This document shows, in pieces, positions 1-4,729 of a DNA stretch of 5,239 nt. The notes beneath the pieces are model-generated. The model was not told the DNA's origin. It saw nothing but the letters and a program-made list of their open reading frames with translations, and did not search any database. This DNA is from Oceanospirillaceae bacterium (lineage in GTDB: Bacteria; Pseudomonadota; Gammaproteobacteria; Pseudomonadales; Balneatricaceae), in the NCBI GenBank assembly GCA_003497765.1, contig DNNY01000011.1:1-5239 (forward strand), read 5' to 3'. The translations under genes were made by a program, and so were the position numbers. How positions within the stretch are numbered: the first letter of the stretch is position 1; each line of letters begins with the position of its first letter.

Positions 1-6
1 TGCAGT

Positions 7-798
7 TTAAGCTCTTGGATAGAGCATAGGAAACCAGTCCTCACGTAACTTTTGACCTGCCTGCATCTGGTGGTCCGGAAATGGCGGTGAAGTGCGGCCT
101 GGGCGTTCCACATAGCGCGCATCATCACCTAGTAAACGTACCGAAAAGGCTCGTCGACGCTGGTCAGATGTATTCGCTCGTGCCCCATGCAGAGTACGAA
201 AATCAAAGGCGACTACATCACCAGGCTGCATGGCCCACTCTAGCACTGACATACCCTCAGCATCTGGATCGGGAACAGGCATATAGGTGTCTTCACCAGC
301 ATAAAAATCCTCTGCTGAAGCCCACCGAATAGGTAACACTGGCTTAGGCCACTTATGAGAACCTGCCACAAAGCGTAAAGTAGCATCAGTTACGGGGTCA
401 ACAGGGCACCAAAAGCTAACTGTTTGCTTCCCTTCAACAAAATAATAAGGGCTATCTTGGTGCCAAGGCGTGGGCTGAGAAGTACCCGGCTCCTTCACCA
501 AAACATGGTCATGGAATAGCTGTACGGACTGGGATTGCATTAGCTGAGCTGCTACCTCTGCTAGTTGAGACTGAAAAACCACTTGCTCAAATTGACTTAT
601 GCGGGGCCAGTTACAATAGTCATCAAAAAACCGACCCGTATGTCCCTCGGTAACATTTTCCGCAGCATAAGGGCCAGGTTCCTGCATATTCTTATCTATA
701 CCTGCACGCAGCAAATCCACTTGGTTGTGCAGTAAGCCTTTAATTAATACGGCACCATCTTTATAAAAAGCATCTATTGTGGCTTGGGTTAAACGCAT
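7..798 (-). CDS. Phytanoyl-CoA dioxygenase (PhyH) family Fe(II)/2-oxoglutarate-dependent oxygenase
   Basis: This is a complete 263-residue protein, a normal length for bacterial PhyH-family oxygenases. These enzymes couple decarboxylation of 2-oxoglutarate to hydroxylation of a substrate at a mononuclear Fe(II) site, and no signal peptide is visible, so it should be cytoplasmic. The facial triad is readable: H113 and D115 in WHQDSPYY, and the distal H204 in the LHGARANT segment after the QPGDVVAFDF strand. An arginine cluster at R214-R216, about 11 residues beyond H204, fits the 2-oxoglutarate carboxylate-binding arginine. Other family-like segments are SFWCPVD (128-134) and LRFVAGSHKW (141-150). 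The ATG start is preceded on the minus strand by AGGAAAA (plus-strand 806-812) at suitable spacing. It is transcribed away from thiB. The substrate cannot be read from sequence. The ectoine hydroxylase signature around the HxD motif is absent, so EctD is unlikely. The family call is firm and the biological role is unknown. Confidence 0.93.
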   Translation of the reverse strand: MRLTQATIDAFYKDGAVLIKGLLHNQVDLLRAGIDKNMQEPGPYAAENVTEGHTGRFFDDYCNWPRISQFEQVVFQSQLAEVAAQLMQSQSVQLFHDHVLVKEPGTSQPTPWHQDSPYYFVEGKQTVSFWCPVDPVTDATLRFVAGSHKWPKPVLPIRWASAEDFYAGEDTYMPVPDPDAEGMSVLEWAMQPGDVVAFDFRTLHGARANTSDQRRRAFSVRLLGDDARYVERPGRTSPPFPDHQMQAGQKLREDWFPMLYPRA

Positions 799-896
799 AT
801 AAGGCTTTTCCTAACATTATTGTTGCGCCCACAGTGTAGCTCTTTAAACAACAAAAACAAGTTTGTCAGACAAGCAAAAGAAGAAGCAACATAACT

Positions 897-913
897 AAGT
901 AAGTTGGTTACTT
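897..913. repeat. Short inverted repeat overlapping the proposed thiB promoter -35 box
   Basis: AAGTAA (897-902) and TTACTT (908-913) are perfect inverted repeats separated by five bases. The right arm overlaps the first two bases of the proposed -35 hexamer at 912-917, a position where a repressor or activator could act. Short repeats of this kind arise often by chance in AT-rich intergenic DNA, so an operator role is speculative. Confidence 0.25.
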
Positions 914-941
914 GCCTAATAAGTAGTTTGGCATTTACAAT
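912..941 (+). promoter_or_regulatory. Candidate sigma70 promoter for the TPP riboswitch-thiB transcript
   Basis: TTGCCT (912-917, four of six matches to the -35 consensus) and TACAAT (936-941, five of six matches to the -10 consensus) are separated by 18 bases. Transcription would start near 948, a few bases before the riboswitch P1 helix begins at 955. That is the placement expected for a promoter driving a riboswitch leader. The call rests on reading the sequence by eye. Confidence 0.55.
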
Positions 942-954
942 AGCACCACTATGA

Positions 955-1039
955 CTTGTCGGGGTGCCTGTAAAGGCTGAGATCACTAACAGTGAGTCCC
1001 GTTGTACCTGATCTGGATAATGCCAGCGTAGGGAACAAG
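955..1039 (+). ncRNA. TPP riboswitch aptamer (THI element)
   Basis: The region carries the conserved blocks of the thiamine pyrophosphate aptamer in order: GGGGTGCC (961-968), GGCTGAGA (975-982), a variable P3 hairpin TCACT/AGTGA (983-995), ACCTGATCTGGATAATGC (1006-1023) and CAGCGTAGGGAA (1024-1035). The terminal P1 helix is formed by CTTGT (955-959) with ACAAG (1035-1039), very like the E. coli thiC aptamer. The CTGAGA segment belongs to the half that recognises the pyrimidine ring, and the GCGTAGGGA segment to the half that recognises the pyrophosphate. It lies just upstream of thiB, so it should reduce ThiB synthesis when intracellular TPP is high. Confidence 0.97.
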
Positions 1040-1195
1040 GAAACCAATCGTAGCCACTCTAGCTACATTTCTCCTTCCTCTCGCTTGCTGCCATAACAAG
1101 GTATGCGACTGCGTATCTATTGTTGGCACAAGTTGCTATCAAGTTAAATTTTGATGGTGTCATAGTTATTAAAAATTTTTAATTAGGAAGAAACT
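1040..1195 (+). promoter_or_regulatory. Riboswitch expression platform / thiB leader
   Basis: These roughly 155 nt join the aptamer to thiB. No GC-rich stem followed at once by a T-run is visible, so control of translation initiation is more likely than transcription termination. Elements seen: a hairpin GTAGC/GCTAC (1050-1066); a pyrimidine tract with CTTCCT (1074-1079), the exact reverse complement of the Shine-Dalgarno AGGAAG (1185-1190); AGGAA (1038-1042), which could pair with TTCCT (1075-1079) when P1 is open; and CATAGTT (1161-1167), complementary to AACTATG (1192-1198) at the start codon. Switching between these pairings is inferred. No ORF with coding character was recognised in this stretch. 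Confidence 0.5.
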
Positions 1196-1198
1196 ATG
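1161..1198 (+). promoter_or_regulatory. Hairpin enclosing the thiB ribosome binding site and start codon
   Basis: CATAGTT (1161-1167) is perfectly complementary to AACTATG (1192-1198), which contains the ATG of thiB. Inside this stem lies the palindrome ATTAAAAATTTTTAAT (1168-1183), which can fold on itself and leave AGGAAG (1185-1190) in an asymmetric bulge. The start codon would be base-paired in this fold. The stem is mostly A-U and therefore weak, so it may act together with the upstream anti-Shine-Dalgarno. Confidence 0.45.
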
Positions 1199-2203
1199 TC
1201 TCGATTTACCTCAAGCCTTGCTGCCCTGTTAATGGGCACTATTGCGGCCACTAGTGCCCATGCCAATGACCGCGAATTAATTGTTTATACCTATGATTCT
1301 TTTGTCTCTGATTGGGGCATGGCACCACAGGTGAAACCGGCTTTTGAAGCCCAGTGTGACTGTACAATTAAATTTGTTGGTCTAGAAGACGCTGTGGCGC
1401 TGTTGCAACGCGTAAAACTGGAAGGCACCAATAGCCAAGCTGATCTAGTCTTAGGCCTCGATATGAACCTAGTGGATGAAGCCAAGGCCAGTGGTCTATT
1501 TGCCCCACATCAGGTGGATACTAGTGCCCTAGCCATGCCAATTGCATGGCAGGATGATACTTTTGTACCTTTTGACTATGGCTACTTTGCCTTTGTTTAT
1601 GACACAGAAGCTTTACCTAACCCACCCCAAAGTTTAGATGCACTTATCAATGCCGATCCAGAGTTAAAGGTGATCATTCAAGATCCGCGTTCCAGTACTC
1701 CAGGTCTTGGCCTGATGTTGTGGATTAAATCTGTATATGGTGATCAGGCACCTGCGGCTTGGGCTAAATTGTCAGACAACATTTTGACCACCACCAAAGG
1801 CTGGAGCGAAGCTTATTTTAATCTATTCCTAGCTGGTGAAGCGCCCATGGTATTAAGCTATAGCAGTTCCCCTGCCTACCATATGGCTATTGAAGGTACT
1901 GATCGTTACCAAGCAGCTGCTTTTGACGAAGGTCATTATTTACAAGTAGAAGTAGCGGCCAAATTAGCCCACTCAGACCAATCAGCATTGGCTGATGAGT
2001 TCCTTGAGTTTATGGTTAGCCATGAGTTCCAGCAGCATGTCCCTTTAACTAATGTTATGTACCCTGTTAGTTCAGCTGTAGCAATGCCAGAGGCCTATGG
2101 CAAGCTTATTAACCCAGCCAAAGTACTTAAGCTAGATGATGAGCAAGTCAATACCCAACGTAAAGCTTGGGTTAAAGAGTGGTTAAATGCCATGATCCAA
2201 TAA
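1196..2203 (+). CDS. thiB: Thiamine/TPP ABC transporter periplasmic substrate-binding protein ThiB (TbpA)
   Basis: This is a complete 335-residue solute-binding protein, close in length to E. coli ThiB (about 327). In this family it captures thiamine, TMP or TPP in the periplasm and delivers it to the ThiP permease and ThiQ ATPase. A Sec signal peptide spans about residues 1-23, with cleavage after AHA. Strong family blocks follow: YTYDSFVSDWG (31-41), DLVLGLDMNL (83-92), TFVPFDYGYFAFVYD (122-136), SSTPGLGL (166-173), TKGWSEAY (200-207), LSYSSSPAYH (220-229) and EGHYLQVEVAA (245-255). These blocks resemble the E. coli protein as recalled. The ATG has AGGAAG (1185-1190) five bases upstream. 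The TPP aptamer upstream independently supports the thiamine role. No thiP or thiQ follows within the window, whereas the usual gammaproteobacterial order is thiBPQ. Partner subunits must be encoded elsewhere or have been lost. Confidence 0.96.
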   Translation: MSRFTSSLAALLMGTIAATSAHANDRELIVYTYDSFVSDWGMAPQVKPAFEAQCDCTIKFVGLEDAVALLQRVKLEGTNSQADLVLGLDMNLVDEAKASGLFAPHQVDTSALAMPIAWQDDTFVPFDYGYFAFVYDTEALPNPPQSLDALINADPELKVIIQDPRSSTPGLGLMLWIKSVYGDQAPAAWAKLSDNILTTTKGWSEAYFNLFLAGEAPMVLSYSSSPAYHMAIEGTDRYQAAAFDEGHYLQVEVAAKLAHSDQSALADEFLEFMVSHEFQQHVPLTNVMYPVSSAVAMPEAYGKLINPAKVLKLDDEQVNTQRKAWVKEWLNAMIQ

Positions 2204-2229
2204 CAGCTAACTAGCTACTGGAAATCCCT

Positions 2230-2251
2230 TGGGCAGGGAATACCCTGCCCA
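2230..2251 (+). terminator. Hairpin downstream of thiB, probable terminator
   Basis: TGGGCAGGG (2230-2238) and CCCTGCCCA (2243-2251) form a perfect nine-base-pair, GC-rich stem with an AATA loop, 27 bases after the thiB stop codon. The T-run TTTTT (2262-2266) lies about ten bases beyond the stem instead of directly after it, so intrinsic termination may be inefficient or the hairpin may mainly protect the transcript 3' end. Its position argues that the thiB transcript ends here. Confidence 0.6.
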
Positions 2252-2288
2252 CTTAGACCTATTTTTATAAAGTTAAGCATACCTTCTA

Positions 2289-2305
2289 GCAAAATCTTCT
2301 TTTGC
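2289..2305. repeat. Inverted repeat in the thiB-MBL intergenic region
   Basis: GCAAAA (2289-2294) and TTTTGC (2300-2305) are perfect inverted repeats around a five-base spacer. No T-run follows on either strand, so it does not look like a terminator. It may be a protein-binding site or chance. Confidence 0.25.
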
Positions 2306-2355
2306 CGTAACACACCTGTCCTATTTTCTGCCTATAACTCACACTGCCATAGTGG

Positions 2356-2375
2356 ACAATGACAAGCATCATTGT
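2356..2375. repeat. Perfect 7-bp inverted repeat upstream of the four-gene run, possible operator
   Basis: ACAATGA (2356-2362) and TCATTGT (2369-2375) form a perfect inverted repeat with a six-base spacer, an architecture typical of dimeric regulator sites. It lies about 100 bp before the MBL lipoprotein gene and upstream of the best promoter candidate at 2418-2446. No regulator gene is present in the window, so the function is inference only. Confidence 0.3.
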
Positions 2376-2417
2376 GTTAATACATACACTTTTAGTAACA
2401 AAGGTTTGGCTAAGCGA

Positions 2418-2446
2418 TTTACTCTTCAAAACTTAATTTGTACACT
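2418..2446 (+). promoter_or_regulatory. Weak candidate promoter for the MBL lipoprotein-iorAB gene run
   Basis: TTTACT (2418-2423) and TACACT (2441-2446) each match the sigma70 consensus hexamers at four of six positions and have an ideal 17-base spacer. Transcription would start near 2453, leaving a short leader. It is the best pairing seen in the gap 2252-2478, but AT-rich DNA gives many such matches. Confidence 0.25.
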
Positions 2447-2478
2447 GCACTTTGTCCCTAAGTTAATAATTGAGCAAA

Positions 2479-3540
2479 ATGAAATTCAAAATTCTGTTTG
2501 TTGCTGCCGCATCAATGCTGTTAAACATTGGTTGCTCAAGTCTTAATAAGGGTAGTGAGGGCGATAAGTTTGCTAATTTAGCAACGCCTAAAAACACGGA
2601 AAAAGCGAGCTTTTGGCAAATTAGCAGTGCCTATTTTAATGCTGAACGGGTGGCACCAGCACCTACCTTAGCCATCCCTATAACAACTGTCACCACAGAG
2701 CAACTGCAAGAACCATCTGACGCATTATTTCGGCTGGGTCATGCTTCTATGGCAATACGCCTTAATGGCCAATTAATCATCACCGACCCAATGCTCAGTG
2801 AGCGTGCTTCACCAGTGCCATGGTTTGGACCTAAACGTTTTCATCAAAGCCCTATTAGTGCGGCTGATATCCCCACTATTGATGTGGTCGTCATTAGCCA
2901 TAATCATTATGACCATTTGGACAAAGCCACCATTAAACAGCTGAAACATAAAGTAACGCTATTTGTTACCCCCTTAAAAGTGGGGCAAAAGTTGCTTAGC
3001 TGGGGGGTTAGCCAAGATAAAATTATCGAATTAGACTGGTGGGAAGAACGGGTTATTAATGGTATCAAATATGTTGCCACCCCAGCCCAGCATTTTTCTG
3101 GCCGAGGCATGTTTGACCGTAATCGCTCTCTATGGGCTAGTTGGGTGATTCAAAGTGGGCAACAGAATTTGTACTTTAGTGGCGACTCTGGCTACTTTGA
3201 TGGTTTTAAAGCCATTGGCGAAAAGTATGGCCCATTTGACGTGACAATGGTGGAAACAGGTGCTTACAATGAGTTCTGGCGCGATATGCATATGTTTCCT
3301 GAAGATAGTATACAGGCCCATTTGGATTTGCAGGGCACTTATATGATGCCCGTTCACAATGGCACCTTTGATTTGGCCCTCCAAGATTGGTACGAACCTT
3401 TTGAACGTTTACTGGTATTATCTGAACAACACAATGTGAATTTACTTACGCCACAATTTGGTCAGGAAGTAAGGCTAGATAATGTGCCGCCCACCCCGCT
3501 TTGGTGGCGTGAAGCCATGCCAGAAAAAATATGGCAATAA
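2479..3540 (+). CDS. Metallo-beta-lactamase-fold lipoprotein (NAPE-PLD/RomA-like, COG2220-type)
   Basis: This is a 353-residue predicted zinc hydrolase. Numbering from the ATG at 2479, residues 1-18 form a lipoprotein-like signal ending LLNIG before Cys19. The lipobox is imperfect (Asn at -3), and Ser at +2 suggests outer-membrane sorting. The metal site is complete: H141, H143, D145 and H146 in SHNHYDHLD, H205 in PAQHFSG, D236 in YFSGDSGY, and H293 in PVHNGTF. The LGHAS and TDPML segments near residues 86-105 and the MHMFPEDSIQAH segment (270-281) resemble N-acyl-phosphatidylethanolamine phospholipase D and its bacterial relatives. The substrate is unknown; a lipid or amide-like envelope substrate is only a guess. 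No good Shine-Dalgarno precedes the ATG. An in-frame TTG at 2470 would add three residues but has no better site. The next gene begins 28 bases after the stop, so cotranscription is likely. Confidence 0.87.
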   Translation: MKFKILFVAAASMLLNIGCSSLNKGSEGDKFANLATPKNTEKASFWQISSAYFNAERVAPAPTLAIPITTVTTEQLQEPSDALFRLGHASMAIRLNGQLIITDPMLSERASPVPWFGPKRFHQSPISAADIPTIDVVVISHNHYDHLDKATIKQLKHKVTLFVTPLKVGQKLLSWGVSQDKIIELDWWEERVINGIKYVATPAQHFSGRGMFDRNRSLWASWVIQSGQQNLYFSGDSGYFDGFKAIGEKYGPFDVTMVETGAYNEFWRDMHMFPEDSIQAHLDLQGTYMMPVHNGTFDLALQDWYEPFERLLVLSEQHNVNLLTPQFGQEVRLDNVPPTPLWWREAMPEKIWQ

Positions 3541-3568
3541 CACGCCACAAGCAGCAAAAGGTTAGGAA

Positions 3569-4219
3569 ATGATAGAGCAAAAATCAGCATTGATCATCGG
3601 GGCCTCAGGCTTAATCGGCGCAGAAGTGCTTAAATTATGCTTGGCTTCAGAAATGTATCATAAAGTGATTGCCCCAGTTAGAAACTCATTAGGCATAGTC
3701 CATGACAAATTAGACGAGCGTATTATCAATTTTGATAATCCCTTAATAGAGGAATTATTTCCTGTGGATCACGTCTATTGCTGTTTAGGCACTACCATTA
3801 AAGTAGCAGGTAGCCAGGCTAATTTTCGACAAGTCGATTATGCTTATCCATTGGCTTTTGCTAAGGCAGCTAAAGCTTGGAATGCTTCTGTTTATAGTGT
3901 TGTTACCGCTGCCGGCGCCAATGCCAATTCCAGAATATTCTATAACAGGGTCAAGGGTGAACTGGAATCAGCTTTACAGGCTCTAGATTTAAAGACTACA
4001 CTTGTGTTTCAGCCATCCCTATTATTGGGACAACGAAGTGAATTCCGTTTGGGCGAAAAAATAGCCATTTATTTTGCCAAACTAACCGCTAACATTACCC
4101 CAAGCTCATTTCGTGCTATACATAGCAAACAGGTTGCCAAATGTATGCTGACAGAAACCTGCTCAGCTGCGACTGGATACAATATTATTAATAATAAAAC
4201 TATGCATAAAGCTAGCTAG
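3569..4219 (+). CDS. NAD(P)-binding oxidoreductase, YraR/HTATIP2-like atypical SDR
   Basis: This 216-residue protein has a Rossmann nucleotide-binding N-terminus: a strand ALII followed by GASGLIG (11-17). Further family-like segments are VYCCLGTT (69-76), the VDY at 89-91, VVTAAGANANS (111-121), the catalytic-type Y125xxxK129 in FYNRVKGELE, and FQPSLLLGQRSE (147-158). The order and spacing match the E. coli YraR and human HTATIP2/TIP30 group of atypical short-chain dehydrogenases, whose reaction is poorly defined. No signal peptide is seen, so it should be cytoplasmic. AAAGG (3557-3561) lies seven bases before the ATG. Its TAG stop overlaps the AGGAGG ribosome binding site of the iorA-like gene, so the two are almost certainly cotranscribed and perhaps translationally coupled. 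Whether it acts on a substrate or product of the molybdenum hydroxylase is not shown. Confidence 0.85.
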   Translation: MIEQKSALIIGASGLIGAEVLKLCLASEMYHKVIAPVRNSLGIVHDKLDERIINFDNPLIEELFPVDHVYCCLGTTIKVAGSQANFRQVDYAYPLAFAKAAKAWNASVYSVVTAAGANANSRIFYNRVKGELESALQALDLKTTLVFQPSLLLGQRSEFRLGEKIAIYFAKLTANITPSSFRAIHSKQVAKCMLTETCSAATGYNIINNKTMHKAS

Positions 4220-4223
4220 GAGG
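4218..4223 (+). promoter_or_regulatory. Shine-Dalgarno of the iorA-like gene overlapping the upstream stop codon
   Basis: AGGAGG at 4218-4223 is a near-ideal ribosome binding site, six bases before the ATG at 4230. Its first two bases are part of the TAG stop (4217-4219) of the preceding gene. A ribosome terminating there would sit directly on the next initiation site, which favours coupled translation. Confidence 0.8.
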
Positions 4224-4229
4224 ATAGGT

Positions 4230-4727
4230 ATGACCATCCTGACTATCAATGGCACGGAAATCTCCGTCGAGGTCGATGCTGATACCCCATTATTATGGGC
4301 CATTCGCGAAGAGGCTGGACTAACTGGCACCAAATTTGGCTGTGGTATTGGCCAATGTGGCGCCTGTACCGTTTTGGTTAATAATCAACCTGTACGTTCA
4401 TGTAGCGTGCCTGCCTCGGCTCTGCAAGGCCAAGCTATAACAACTATTGAAGGGGTGGCTAGTGCTGGCCAACTGAACCCTGTGCAACAGGCCTGGCTGG
4501 AATGGGATGTGCCCCAGTGTGGCTACTGTCAATCAGGCCAGATTATGGTGGCTACAGCGTTGCTAAAACAGGCCCAACATAACACCCCTCCCTCTACTGA
4601 TTTTATTAAGCAACAAATGAATAATATTTGTCGCTGTGGCACCTATAACCGTATTTTGCCAGCTATGCATAGAGCTTTTGAACTGGCTCAAGAACTGGCC
4701 GATGACGCCACTGAACAGGAGGGCTAG
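4230..4727 (+). CDS. iorA: [2Fe-2S] small subunit of a molybdenum hydroxylase (IorA-like)
   Basis: This is a complete 165-residue iron-sulfur subunit of the xanthine oxidase-family molybdenum hydroxylases. It passes electrons from the molybdopterin centre of the large subunit to an external acceptor. The plant-type ferredoxin cluster is bound by C38, C43, C46 and C58 (GCGIGQCGAC, then RSC). The second, helical-domain cluster is bound by C97, C100, C134 and C136 (QCGYCQSGQ, then CRCGTYNRI). All eight ligands are present. Length and the direct pairing with an exported large subunit fit the two-subunit IorAB type (isoquinoline 1-oxidoreductase and related aldehyde oxidoreductases), not the three-subunit CO dehydrogenase or xanthine dehydrogenase type, since no FAD-subunit gene is adjacent. 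It has no signal peptide of its own and would be exported with its partner's Tat signal. The actual substrate is undetermined, so the symbol denotes homology only. Confidence 0.9.
   Translation: MTILTINGTEISVEVDADTPLLWAIREEAGLTGTKFGCGIGQCGACTVLVNNQPVRSCSVPASALQGQAITTIEGVASAGQLNPVQQAWLEWDVPQCGYCQSGQIMVATALLKQAQHNTPPSTDFIKQQMNNICRCGTYNRILPAMHRAFELAQELADDATEQEG
4717..4722 (+). promoter_or_regulatory. Shine-Dalgarno of the iorB-like gene, inside the iorA-like reading frame
   Basis: AGGAGG at 4717-4722 lies within the last codons of the small-subunit gene and seven bases before the ATG at 4730. It supports that ATG as the start of the large subunit and suggests coupled production of the two subunits. 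Confidence 0.75.
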
Positions 4728-4729
4728 CG

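Noticed and set aside
81..332. Plus-strand reading frame inside the phyH-like gene
   Set aside because: It is fully antisense to a well-conserved gene and has no recognisable domain.
7..798. Ectoine hydroxylase EctD
   Set aside because: The sequence around the HxD motif lacks the EctD signature, and no ectoine genes are nearby.
789..986. Minus-strand reading frame spanning the phyH start and the riboswitch
   Set aside because: It runs antisense through highly conserved aptamer sequence and overlaps the phyH start. Its composition is that of an antisense shadow.
1168..1183. ATTAAAAATTTTTAAT palindrome as an intrinsic terminator of the riboswitch
   Set aside because: The stem has no G or C, no T-run follows it, and it sits immediately before the ribosome binding site. 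It fits better as part of a start-region hairpin.
2470..2478. TTG at 2470 as the start of the MBL lipoprotein
   Set aside because: It adds only three residues with no better Shine-Dalgarno. The ATG at 2479 gives a standard lysine-containing signal peptide, though the TTG cannot be fully excluded.
2352..2546. Small plus-strand reading frame ahead of and overlapping the MBL gene
   Set aside because: The product has no recognisable motif, there is no ribosome binding site, its start lies at the inverted repeat, and it overlaps the lipoprotein signal in another frame.
2479..3540. UlaG-type L-ascorbate-6-phosphate lactonase
   Set aside because: UlaG is a cytoplasmic enzyme encoded with ascorbate PTS genes. 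This protein has a lipoprotein signal, no such neighbours, and motifs closer to the NAPE-PLD/RomA group.
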